64,000 bases of DNA, taken from IMG/VR virus record IMGVR_UViG_3300004369_000006, positions 1 through 64,000 of that record, one strand, 5' to 3'. Below, in pieces: positions 54,610 through 63,362 of this stretch. Position 1 is the stretch's first letter. Every line of letters begins with the position of its first letter. The notes under the pieces were generated by a model that saw nothing but the letters and a program-made list of their open reading frames with translations, had not been told where the DNA came from and did no database searches. Origin of the DNA: a virus. The position numbers were made by a program, and so were the translations under genes.

Positions 54610-54645
54610 TAAAGAAGCAATAGGAGAACTTTAAATTAAAATAAT

Positions 54646-55833
54646 ATGTCAACAGAAAACGACAATTTATTTAGCGATGTTAGCTTTGAGGATGTAGCAG
54701 ACTTCCTCGATAATACCATGGCTGATGTAGAGCAAACGCCTGATGTCCCTGAAATGGACACAGACACCACCGAAGTAAACGATTCTGTAATCCAGGAATT
54801 ATCCGATGAGGATCCTGTAGATTTAGATGGTTTTGATAATATAAATACCAGTGAGGGTGCAAGCCTAGAGAACGTAGCTGGAGAAAGTCAAGAGAGTGCA
54901 AGTAGTGCACCTTCCAGTCCAAGTTCTCCTTCCAGCGTTTATCACGCCCTTGCTTCCGCTTTACATCAGGAAGGTGCGCTACCCTCTTTTGATCCTGAAA
55001 AACAAAAAGTTGAAGATGTAGAAGGGCTTATTTCTGCCATCCAAAACGAAATCAGGAATCAAGAATTAGCGCATTTATCAGACCGACAAAAGCGTGTGCT
55101 TAAAGCCTTTGAAACAGGAATCCCTGAAGAAGAGATTGTAAGCTACGAAAAATCTATTGATGACTTGTCTAGCATTAGCGATGACGAAATCAAAGAGAAT
55201 GTCGAGTTACGTCAGACTATTATTACCGAAGCTTATAAAGCTCAAGGTATGAGTGCTGACAAAGCGCAGAAGTTAGCTAAGCGTGCATTTGATGCAGGTG
55301 AGGATTTAGAAGAGGCTATGGAAAGTCATCAGTTCCTCAAGCAACAAATGGAAGCTGAATACGAGAACCGTCTTAAGATGGAACAAGAACAACGTAAGCA
55401 GTACGAAGCTGAAGCTAAACAACGCATTGAGGACATCAAGAAAACCGTATTTGATGAGAAGAATGAAATCATCAAAGGCGCACCTGTAACAAAGAACATT
55501 CGTACTAAAGTGTATGAGTCTATGACTAACGTTGCAGGTCATGATGAACAAGGTCGTCCATATAACCAAATTATGCAGGCACGTATGGAAAACCCAACAA
55601 ATTTTGAGATTGCATTGCACACTGCTTTTGTACTTACTAATGGATTTAAAGACATGAGTAAGCTAGTACAAAAAAGCAAGAGTGATGCAGTATCTGAACT
55701 AGATAAAACATTACGCAGTGGGGTATTAGATTTTGGCATTGGTTCACCAGCGTCATCTACAGACCCAGGAGCTCCTAATGATCCTAACTTTGGTAAGGAA
55801 CTTGAAGAGCTAGCACGTAATTTATTAGGTTAA
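54646..55833 (+). CDS. Scaffold-like/head assembly protein, 395 aa
   Basis: Acidic N-terminus, Ser/Pro-rich spacer (residues 88-101), then a long charged helix (about 220-285, EYENRLKMEQEQRKQYEAEAK) and no cysteine. Its position just before the capsid gene and its coiled-coil acidic character match phage scaffolding proteins. No protease motif was seen. Followed after 25 nt by the capsid gene. Confidence 0.65.
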   Translation: MSTENDNLFSDVSFEDVADFLDNTMADVEQTPDVPEMDTDTTEVNDSVIQELSDEDPVDLDGFDNINTSEGASLENVAGESQESASSAPSSPSSPSSVYHALASALHQEGALPSFDPEKQKVEDVEGLISAIQNEIRNQELAHLSDRQKRVLKAFETGIPEEEIVSYEKSIDDLSSISDDEIKENVELRQTIITEAYKAQGMSADKAQKLAKRAFDAGEDLEEAMESHQFLKQQMEAEYENRLKMEQEQRKQYEAEAKQRIEDIKKTVFDEKNEIIKGAPVTKNIRTKVYESMTNVAGHDEQGRPYNQIMQARMENPTNFEIALHTAFVLTNGFKDMSKLVQKSKSDAVSELDKTLRSGVLDFGIGSPASSTDPGAPNDPNFGKELEELARNLLG

Positions 55834-55858
55834 TATTAAAAGCTAAATTTTATAAACA

Positions 55859-57373
55859 ATGAGTCGTATAAGTATCTTACAAACGTCCGCGTCAAAAGCG
55901 TGGTCAGGATTTACCGACAAAAATCACATCGGTCAAATCTTCCATTCAAAGCCACAAGTTGCTAGCAACATTGTGAGCCGTATGCTTGCTCAAACTCATG
56001 GTTCTTCATTGAACATGACTTTGGACAGTATCCCCGCCCTGTATCTTGATACAGATGATGATTACACTTGGCAGTTAATTGGTAGCTCAGATCGTAACAT
56101 CGAGCTTGTAGAAGCTTGGAGTGATCCTACTGGAACTGTTATTTTATCTACTGACACTAACATTGGTATCGCAGGACAAGAGTTTTATCTTGTATTCCCT
56201 GAGCGTTGGTTTTCTGATGTAAACGTAATCGTAGGTGAGAAAAACGAAATTTATCCTATTCAAGTAGTAGCTGATCCACAGCCACACGGAACCGACTGGG
56301 TTTACAAGTGTGTTATGTGGGGTGATGCTCAGACTGAAGGTATGCCTGGCGAAGAACTCGTAGGTGGTAAGCGTTTCAGCAAAGAAGCATCTCCTGTAGA
56401 AGACGCTCTGTCTGTAAAAGGTGGTGAAGTTGGGTTCAGCTCACCAATCACTTTCCGTAACCACTTCTCACAAATTCGTATGCAGTATGAAGCTCCTGGC
56501 AACATGCGCAACATGAAGTTTGTTGGTTCTAAAGTGCCTTACGTAGACAATTCAGGAAACAAAAAAGAATTTGTTACTTGGATGGACTGGTTGAACTATG
56601 AGTTCGAATATCAGTTTGATCGTGAGAAAACAAAATGGATTTGGTTTGGACGTAGTGCTCGTGATGCAGGTGGTCGTTTCTTGAACAAAGGAAAATCAGG
56701 TCGTGTAATTCGTGCAGGTGCTGGTATCCGTGAGCAAATGGAAACTGCTAACACTTATTACTACAACTACTTCTCGATTGACTTGCTTACAAACATCTTG
56801 ACTGACTTGGCTGAAAACAAGTTGGAGTATGATGAGCGTAAGTTTGTTATTCGTACTGGAGAGCGTGGTGCTATCCTTTTCCACAAAGCTGTATCTGATG
56901 TAGCTTCAGGATGGACTCCACTTCAGGATTCTACTGCTCAGTCTAGCACCCAATCTATGTTGCATGAAAATGCTCGTAAATTCGGTTACCAATACACTGA
57001 GTACATGGCTCCTAACCAGATTCATGTGAAAATCGAAGTAGATCCTTTGTATTCTGATCCTGTACGTAACAAGATCCCTGCACCTTCTAATGGTCACTTC
57101 ATTGGAGGTTTGGCAGAGTCTTACCGTATGGACATCTTAGACATCGGTACTATTGATGGTGAGCCTAACATTCGCAAGGTATATCCTAAGAATGAGCCAG
57201 ATGTAACTGCTTACATCCCTGGACTTCGTGATCCATTTAGCCCAACTGGTGCTAAGCCTAAGCAAATTGCAAGCCCTAAAGACGGTTACTATGTAACTAA
57301 GTTTGCAACTTGTTCTGCGATGGTGAAAGACCCAACTCGCACTGCAAGCTTGATCCCATCAATCTTGCGTTAA
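55859..57373 (+). CDS. Major capsid protein, 504 aa
   Basis: Length and context (after portal and scaffold-like gene) match the crAss-like HK97-fold capsid protein. The N-terminal MSRISILQTSASKAW and the RMLAQTHGS region are as I recall for the family; the P-domain-like beta region is in the middle. Two cysteines. A strong hairpin follows the stop, as expected for a highly expressed gene. The codon choice is even and enriched in GCT, ACT and GGT compared with replication genes, indicating high expression. Confidence 0.85.
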   Translation: MSRISILQTSASKAWSGFTDKNHIGQIFHSKPQVASNIVSRMLAQTHGSSLNMTLDSIPALYLDTDDDYTWQLIGSSDRNIELVEAWSDPTGTVILSTDTNIGIAGQEFYLVFPERWFSDVNVIVGEKNEIYPIQVVADPQPHGTDWVYKCVMWGDAQTEGMPGEELVGGKRFSKEASPVEDALSVKGGEVGFSSPITFRNHFSQIRMQYEAPGNMRNMKFVGSKVPYVDNSGNKKEFVTWMDWLNYEFEYQFDREKTKWIWFGRSARDAGGRFLNKGKSGRVIRAGAGIREQMETANTYYYNYFSIDLLTNILTDLAENKLEYDERKFVIRTGERGAILFHKAVSDVASGWTPLQDSTAQSSTQSMLHENARKFGYQYTEYMAPNQIHVKIEVDPLYSDPVRNKIPAPSNGHFIGGLAESYRMDILDIGTIDGEPNIRKVYPKNEPDVTAYIPGLRDPFSPTGAKPKQIASPKDGYYVTKFATCSAMVKDPTRTASLIPSILR

Positions 57374-57384
57374 TATATATAGCT

Positions 57385-57421
57385 AAGGAAACGGGGGAAG
57401 AAAACTTCCCCCACCTTCCTT
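57385..57421 (+). terminator. Nested hairpin after the capsid gene
   Basis: Inner stem GGGGGAAG / CTTCCCCC (8 bp, AAAA loop) inside an outer AAGGAA / TTCCTT. The following AAAATAG has no T-tract, so it may stabilise or attenuate mRNA rather than fully terminate. Confidence 0.6.
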
Positions 57422-57459
57422 AAAATAGTAATTTGGAAGCAATTAAATAAGGAGAAAAA

Positions 57460-58323
57460 ATGGCAACAAAAACAAAGACAAGTTCTTTTACATTACCTGA
57501 CAAAAAGATTAGGATTGTACCTAACAAGAAAGGCACAGCTTTCATTCCTGACACTTCACATCCTGCAAGTTTCTTGATGGATGGGTGTAAGAATGTTTAT
57601 GTAGTACCACAATTGCGCAATGGACAATTGCAGAATCCTTTGACTGACGAGGAAAAAGATTTCTTTGAAAACTCATCAGAATCAGGATTAAGCTTTGAAG
57701 CAGGAGAGTTGAGTATCTACAAGAAGAAAGATAACTTTTGGAATAACTTCTCGGTGGAGTTAGGCAAGAGTAGTAAAACATTGGATTTAAGTAATCCATA
57801 TGATTATTTTGAATACAAAGTCTTATTGTTAAATTCTGAGTTCGTAGCACCTGATTATGATTCACGAAATGACAAGCGGACATATAAATATTATTTAGTT
57901 GACGATTTAGATGAAGCTAAAAGCAAATCAGCAGAATACGGCAAAGAAGCTGCAGCGTGGAGGTACTTCGATGAGGTCACCAAAGACCGAGCAAAAGTGC
58001 GTAGTGTTCTGCGACTTATGGGTAACTCTACGTCAACAGATGACTCAGACGACTTTTTAGCAAAAGAGTTAGGGTCAATTATTAAGAATCCTGGAGGTAT
58101 CGATAGGTTCTTAAGTATAGTTGAAGACGGAGATATTGAGTTAAAGATGTTTATTCATCAGGCTTTAGAAATCCGAGCTTTAACTTACAAGAAAGGAAAC
58201 TACTACTTAAACGGTAAAACAAGTCCAATTGGAGATTTTGAAGCAGTAGTGAAATTCTTTAAAGAAGATGAGAATAGTGAACTTATGGTTACTATTAAAG
58301 CTAAAATTAAATCAGTGCTATAA
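57460..58323 (+). CDS. Structural protein, 287 aa
   Basis: Gene after the capsid with a new upstream region (AAGGAG purine-rich run 4 nt before ATG). Soluble alpha/beta protein with a Lys-rich start, a helical C-terminal half and one cysteine. Not recognised beyond belonging to the capsid/neck cluster. Confidence 0.6.
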   Translation: MATKTKTSSFTLPDKKIRIVPNKKGTAFIPDTSHPASFLMDGCKNVYVVPQLRNGQLQNPLTDEEKDFFENSSESGLSFEAGELSIYKKKDNFWNNFSVELGKSSKTLDLSNPYDYFEYKVLLLNSEFVAPDYDSRNDKRTYKYYLVDDLDEAKSKSAEYGKEAAAWRYFDEVTKDRAKVRSVLRLMGNSTSTDDSDDFLAKELGSIIKNPGGIDRFLSIVEDGDIELKMFIHQALEIRALTYKKGNYYLNGKTSPIGDFEAVVKFFKEDENSELMVTIKAKIKSVL

Positions 58324-58326
58324 TAT

Positions 58327-59085
58327 ATGAACGCACAAGAGTTTAAAGTAAGGTTTGAAACATTGTATCAGAGTGGCGGAAGAACATTATCTTCTGCCCC
58401 TCTTGATGATTATGAGATATCTGTATTTCTTACAGATGCTCAGATGATGCTTATTAAGCAACATTATAATCCTTACGGTAATACTTATCAAGAAGGCTTT
58501 GAACGCTCTGAGAAAAGACGTAGAGAGTTTTCTGAGCTTGTGCGTAATAATAGTTCTGCACCTCCTTTTACAGATAACACATTACAGATTGGCGATAGCA
58601 CAAGTTTGTTATTTAATTTGCCACAAGATGTAATGTTTATTGTACAAGAAAAAGCATTGGTTCGTTCACAGAATCCTTGCTATAACGGAACTTATGTGGA
58701 CATTAAACCTATTACACACGATAGGTATAATTCCCACAAGAAGAATCCCTTTCGTAAGCCAGACCCTGAAATTATTTGGCGAATGGATTTAGGGGATAAC
58801 AATAACGATAATACACGAGGTATTGTAGAATTAATTTTTGATCCTATTATATTTCCTATTCGTTATGATTGTCGCTATGTGAAGAAACCTAGTCCTATCA
58901 TTGTAAGTGACGTATCATTGATTGATCCAACACTTACTATTGAAGGTATTACGGGTCCTTCAGAGAGTGATATAAGTGATGAATTTCACGAAGAAATAGT
59001 AAAACTTGCAGTATCATTAGCATGGGGTTACCAGGGTAATCCTTTAACACAAGTCGGTATAGGCTTGGCTAGAGCTGCTGAATAA
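58327..59085 (+). CDS. Head-tail connector/ring-like protein, 252 aa (tentative)
   Basis: Size and order fit the connector (tail-stabilisation, P22 gp4-like) protein of crAss-like neck clusters. Seen: a helical N-terminus (AQEFKVRFETLYQSGG, FLTDAQMMLIKQHYN), a beta-rich middle (IVELIFDPIIFPIRYDC) and a conserved-looking FHEEIVKLAVSLAWGY helix at the C-terminus. It starts 3 nt after the previous stop. A connector role is inferred. Confidence 0.55.
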   Translation: MNAQEFKVRFETLYQSGGRTLSSAPLDDYEISVFLTDAQMMLIKQHYNPYGNTYQEGFERSEKRRREFSELVRNNSSAPPFTDNTLQIGDSTSLLFNLPQDVMFIVQEKALVRSQNPCYNGTYVDIKPITHDRYNSHKKNPFRKPDPEIIWRMDLGDNNNDNTRGIVELIFDPIIFPIRYDCRYVKKPSPIIVSDVSLIDPTLTIEGITGPSESDISDEFHEEIVKLAVSLAWGYQGNPLTQVGIGLARAAE

Positions 59086-59122
59086 CTTTGTAAATTTTGT
59101 TTAATTAATACCTTTTTCAAAA

Positions 59123-60355
59123 ATGAGCGAATTTCAAAAATCAACATTCCAAGTGCTCGTTGCAGGTACTACCGCAGGCTCTTATCAGCCTACTGGTACA
59201 TTTAGTGATCTAAATGACTTCCTTGCAAACGGTGCTGACTTGGAGCTCGCTATGTTTGACGCTGCAGGTGGTGCTGTAGGTTCAGGAGATTCTTTCTTCT
59301 TCGTACTTAAAAATGCAAAAGAAGCTAATGGATTTGTCCGTTCAGAACTTATTAACCCTGCTAAAATTTCAAGTGCACGCTATGCAGACTTTGCTGCTGG
59401 CACAAACCAAGTATCTTACATTGGGTTTAACGGAACTTCAGGATCATTTGATACACCTGCTGGTGGAGCTGGATTGCTTTACCAAGCTAACTTCATGATT
59501 CCTGAGTATGGTTCACACAGTGCAAATGACTTTGCAATCCGTCAAGGACACTACCAAGCTGCTGCTGCAGATGGTCAAGTACAAGTTGCTAACGGTCTTA
59601 CCCAAAGTATTGTTTGGAACATGAGCCGTGATGCAGACACCATTATGCGTCCTCATCGTATTACTAGTAGTACTACTGCTACTCCAGCAGCTGGTGCTAT
59701 TGTACCTACACTTGGACAAAAAGTAGTATCCGTTACTACTGCTCTTACAACTGCTATTCCTGCTGTAGGAGATTACTTAGGAATTACTGTATCTGTAAAC
59801 GGTTCTAACGTAATTACTTATTACAAAGTAGTTGCTATTAACAACGTAAACGGTGGTACAATTACTTTGGATACTGAATTCCAAGGACCTACTGGTTCTG
59901 TAGCATTTGGTGCTCTTCGTGTTGTAACTGCTGCTAACGCTGCTTTAGGTAACTGGGGTATTGCTCTTGTAGGTGGTGACAAGAAATTTGTACTTGGTAA
60001 AATGGAACTTGGTAAAATGAAGTTCACTACCACTTTGATTGACATGGGTACTACTACTCTTACTGACAAAGCTACTTCAGCTTATGTAGGTAATGGAGAT
60101 GGTCGCCGTGTACAAGAGCTTGAGTGGGCTGGACAAGGAAATGAGCGTGATCTCTATCGTACGGGAGAACCTTATTTGTTTGACGAAGTAATCAATGCAG
60201 TTGCTGCTGCTTCTTATGATGTTGTAGCATTTAATTACTTCTCTGAAACAGAAAGTGAATTTGTGAATACACGTTCACCACGTCAGCTTTATGTAGCCGT
60301 TGAAGAATCAGAAGCTTCTTTGAAAGCAGACTTAACTGCTGCAGGGATTATCTAA
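59123..60355 (+). CDS. Abundant structural protein, 410 aa
   Basis: A beta-rich, Ala/Gly/Thr-rich protein without cysteine, with a repeat-like central Ig-like region (ITVSVNGSNVITYYKVVAI) and codon usage like the capsid gene. A strong terminator follows it. It probably makes an abundant virion component: auxiliary capsid, major tail/ring or tube protein. I cannot choose among these from sequence. Confidence 0.6.
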   Translation: MSEFQKSTFQVLVAGTTAGSYQPTGTFSDLNDFLANGADLELAMFDAAGGAVGSGDSFFFVLKNAKEANGFVRSELINPAKISSARYADFAAGTNQVSYIGFNGTSGSFDTPAGGAGLLYQANFMIPEYGSHSANDFAIRQGHYQAAAADGQVQVANGLTQSIVWNMSRDADTIMRPHRITSSTTATPAAGAIVPTLGQKVVSVTTALTTAIPAVGDYLGITVSVNGSNVITYYKVVAINNVNGGTITLDTEFQGPTGSVAFGALRVVTAANAALGNWGIALVGGDKKFVLGKMELGKMKFTTTLIDMGTTTLTDKATSAYVGNGDGRRVQELEWAGQGNERDLYRTGEPYLFDEVINAVAAASYDVVAFNYFSETESEFVNTRSPRQLYVAVEESEASLKADLTAAGII

Positions 60356-60390
60356 TAACTTCGACTACTTATTGCTATAAGTATTGTATA

Positions 60391-60426
60391 AGAGAGGGGT
60401 ACATGTATTGTACCTCTCTTTTTTTA
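60391..60426 (+). terminator. Strong rightward terminator
   Basis: AGAGAGGggTACA / TGTACCTCTCT stem with a 2 nt bulge and TTTTTTT tail, 36 nt after the 410 aa gene. Confidence 0.9.
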
Positions 60427-60457
60427 TTTCTAATTTTATAGCTAAATTCCTTATACT

Positions 60458-61042
60458 ATGAACTTTACTGCAACAGCAGCTACTAATCAAAAGTCCATTG
60501 TTTTAGTGACAGATCTTGCAACAGTAAATGCAGATTATCCCGTATTAGAAATCTATATTAATAATACCCTGTTTGGAACGCTAGTTGTTGGAGGAAGTGT
60601 TACAGTAACAAATGGAACTACATATACTACTACATCAGGTATGTCTAACCTATTATTTACTGCATTAGGTTTAGACATGACTTTTAGTATTACTACTTCA
60701 GTACTAGGGCTTACAACACCTCCTGCAGCAGATGATATTTTAAACACTGGTATTTATCAATTCAAGTTGATTCCACAAAATGACAGTGTAAATTCAGAAC
60801 AATACGCAGGAGAAGCAATTACACATGAGATTATGTGTTGCATTACGGATAAGCTATCTGATTTATATTGTGGAAATAGTACCTGCGACAAAGGCGATGT
60901 ACTAAAATCTGTTAGTAATATTAACGGAGCTATTACAGGGGCACGATATAGTGCTTTACAATTAAAATTTGATGATGCTATTTGTCTGTATAACGTAGCA
61001 AGTTCACTCTGTGGTTCTGACTGCGGATGTGGATGTAGCTAA
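60458..61042 (+). CDS. Cys-rich structural-operon protein, 194 aa
   Basis: N-terminal two-thirds is beta-rich and cysteine-free; the last ~80 residues hold nine cysteines, ending in CGSDCGCGCS. The cysteine cluster could bind metal or crosslink in virions. Located after the terminator, before another Cys-rich gene and the fibre genes. No named family recognised. Confidence 0.6.
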   Translation: MNFTATAATNQKSIVLVTDLATVNADYPVLEIYINNTLFGTLVVGGSVTVTNGTTYTTTSGMSNLLFTALGLDMTFSITTSVLGLTTPPAADDILNTGIYQFKLIPQNDSVNSEQYAGEAITHEIMCCITDKLSDLYCGNSTCDKGDVLKSVSNINGAITGARYSALQLKFDDAICLYNVASSLCGSDCGCGCS

Positions 61043-61052
61043 AAGATAAGCC

Positions 61053-61418
61053 ATGGCAAAGTATTTTGATGACGCATATATAGATGATTTACTCGGACAG
61101 CTTTCTCAAGCTATTTGGCGTAAATCAGCTAAACTATGTCACGGGGTAGAAACAGGTGATTTTGATTGCAACTTTCTTGAGATTGAAGAAATCACTATCC
61201 TTGCAGATATTATTAAGAATCATCCTACTTGTATCAAGTCAGATGCTTCTTGGAATTGTATTATAGATCGGGTACAAGACTTTATTGATACTTGTAACAT
61301 TCCTGGTCCTGTATTACCGCCACAAATAGTAGTACCTAGCTGTGACGATAACAACATATTAACTGAAAACTTATTCTGTATCATTACAGAACAAGGAGAA
61401 TTTGTAATTATAGAATAA
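61053..61418 (+). CDS. Cys-rich small protein, 121 aa
   Basis: Seven cysteines spread over 121 residues (in LCHG, DCNF, TCIK, NCII, TCNI, SCDD, FCII). Helical N-terminal half and Pro-rich linker (PGPVLPP). It shares one base with the fibre gene start (TAATG), suggesting a partner or chaperone of the fibre protein. Confidence 0.6.
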   Translation: MAKYFDDAYIDDLLGQLSQAIWRKSAKLCHGVETGDFDCNFLEIEEITILADIIKNHPTCIKSDASWNCIIDRVQDFIDTCNIPGPVLPPQIVVPSCDDNNILTENLFCIITEQGEFVIIE

Positions 61419-63352
61419 TGGCTACAAAGAAGGTATCGGGGATGACTCCCCTAACAATAGCTAATGTGACCTCTAATCACTTGATTATGTCTGCAGATCC
61501 TTCAACGGTGAATAACTATTCAACTCCGTTTGAAGATTTGTTTCATAGTCTAGCAAATGCGCAGGTATCAGGTACAAGTTTATGGAGTGGTTTTAGTCGA
61601 ACTACTTTGACATTTAAAACCTTACTTGCAGGTAGCAGTAAACTTACTATTGCTGATAGTGGTACTGCTATTACACTTGATGTAAATGAATCTGCTCTTT
61701 CTTTAGCAAATATGACAGGGGTTGTGCCTTTGATTAATGGAGGTACACAAACTGCACTTACTGCTCCTCCTACCAATGCTTTAATGTATTGGAATGTAGC
61801 AACTCAGCAAATGATGTGGTTGCAGTTAGGGACATATCTTAGTATTCAAGGAGGTAACACATTGGTATCTGCTGATTCAGATACTACATATACTGCAGGT
61901 AATGGATTGAACTTAGTAGGTACAGTATTTAGTGCCAACTTCGGTTCTACTGCTAATACAGTTACTGAAGGAGATACACAATATATTTTTACTGCAGGTT
62001 CAGGTATGTCGGGTGGTGGAACTATTACTTCAGGTGCAGGAGGTACAATTACCCTTACTAATGCAGACAAAGGTTCTGACCAGTTAGTATTTAAAAGAGT
62101 TGTAGGAGATGTAGGTGGATATGATACCGTATCTAATACTGACTTTCTTAATGTGTTAGGTGGTACAGGTATTGGTACAGTTGTTACTCCTAATACAGTA
62201 ACCATCAATAGCACCCTGAATATATGGAGCACAATCACCGCAGACTCTGGCAGCACAGCACCTTCAGTAGCAGCAGACACACTAACTATTGCGGGTGGTA
62301 CAGGTATAAGTACGACTTTAGTCGGAAACACTCTAACGATAAACAATACAGCAGGTGCAGCTGGAGAAGCAAATGATGGTATCAATATTGGTACTGGTGC
62401 AGGTTCTATATATGCAGGAAAGTCAGGAGTAAGTTTACAGTTTAAATCTCTTGCTGCAGGTACTAATGTGAACATCACAAGTACTGCAGATACCATTACC
62501 ATTAACTCTCCATTCCAAAATACCTTTAAAACTATTGCAGGCAATCTAGGAAACTATACAGCTTTAAGCTCTGCAGATACTATAAACTTTATTGGAGAAG
62601 ATGGTATATCAACTACCGTAGCAGGTAGCACTGTAACTATTACAGGAAACACTGCAGATAGCGGTTGGTTACCATTACCTATATGGACAGGTGCTACTGG
62701 GGTACAGAACATTTTAAATATCCCTGAGCCACCTGAATTCCGTGTAGTGGGTCGTCAAGTATTCTTTAAAGGTTGGTTAGTTATTCCATTGGATGATACA
62801 TCAGGTGGTCTTGTAAATGACTTTGTAGCTATCCGTAGTACAAATGGCAATACGCCTTTGACTTCAGGTACGGGTATCAGTATTACAAATCTTACTGTGA
62901 GTATGCCTCCTATCTTTGCTAGTGGTACGTTATATCCTGATCAAACAATGCGTTTTAATGGATTGTTAGGATTCCGTAGAACTACGACATCTGATACTTT
63001 TGATATGGTAACTGTTGTAGATCTTGAGTTTGACCAAGCAGGAGATGTATTTGTACATAGTATCCGTGATCGTGAAACTGCAGGTGGATCTACTTTAATA
63101 TACAATCAACTACGTAATATTATTACTGTAGTTGCTGCAGCAGATAGAGCTTTAGATTGGAGTACATATCGCAGTTCTGCAAACAGTGGTGGTACATTAC
63201 AGAATCTAGTTACTGCGGGTACAGATACATTCCCAATATCTTTTGATGGTACAGATGCAGAAAACTTTGGTGGCGTATATATTCCATTAGATGGATTAAG
63301 TTATCTTGTAGATCCTGATGACGATGTAGATACCATCCATTCTTCATACTAA
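61418..63352 (+). CDS. Fibre-like tail/receptor-binding protein, 644 aa
   Basis: Beta-rich, Gly/Thr/Ser-rich repetitive protein of fibre type: repeated GGT, TLTF and SADTITI units (residues 60-420) and a distinct C-terminal domain (about 430-644) beginning WLPLPIWTGATG and VGRQVFFKGW. The N-terminal ~190 residues are paralogous to those of the next gene. Presumably a tail or capsid-fibre subunit with the N-terminus attached to the virion. No catalytic motif seen. Confidence 0.75.
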   Translation: MATKKVSGMTPLTIANVTSNHLIMSADPSTVNNYSTPFEDLFHSLANAQVSGTSLWSGFSRTTLTFKTLLAGSSKLTIADSGTAITLDVNESALSLANMTGVVPLINGGTQTALTAPPTNALMYWNVATQQMMWLQLGTYLSIQGGNTLVSADSDTTYTAGNGLNLVGTVFSANFGSTANTVTEGDTQYIFTAGSGMSGGGTITSGAGGTITLTNADKGSDQLVFKRVVGDVGGYDTVSNTDFLNVLGGTGIGTVVTPNTVTINSTLNIWSTITADSGSTAPSVAADTLTIAGGTGISTTLVGNTLTINNTAGAAGEANDGINIGTGAGSIYAGKSGVSLQFKSLAAGTNVNITSTADTITINSPFQNTFKTIAGNLGNYTALSSADTINFIGEDGISTTVAGSTVTITGNTADSGWLPLPIWTGATGVQNILNIPEPPEFRVVGRQVFFKGWLVIPLDDTSGGLVNDFVAIRSTNGNTPLTSGTGISITNLTVSMPPIFASGTLYPDQTMRFNGLLGFRRTTTSDTFDMVTVVDLEFDQAGDVFVHSIRDRETAGGSTLIYNQLRNIITVVAAADRALDWSTYRSSANSGGTLQNLVTAGTDTFPISFDGTDAENFGGVYIPLDGLSYLVDPDDDVDTIHSSY

Positions 63353-63362
63353 AAGCTAAGTA

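Noticed and set aside
61846-62544. 232 aa minus-strand ORF opposite the fibre gene
   Set aside because: Pro/Val-rich mirror of Gly/Thr-rich repeats in the real gene; no independent context.
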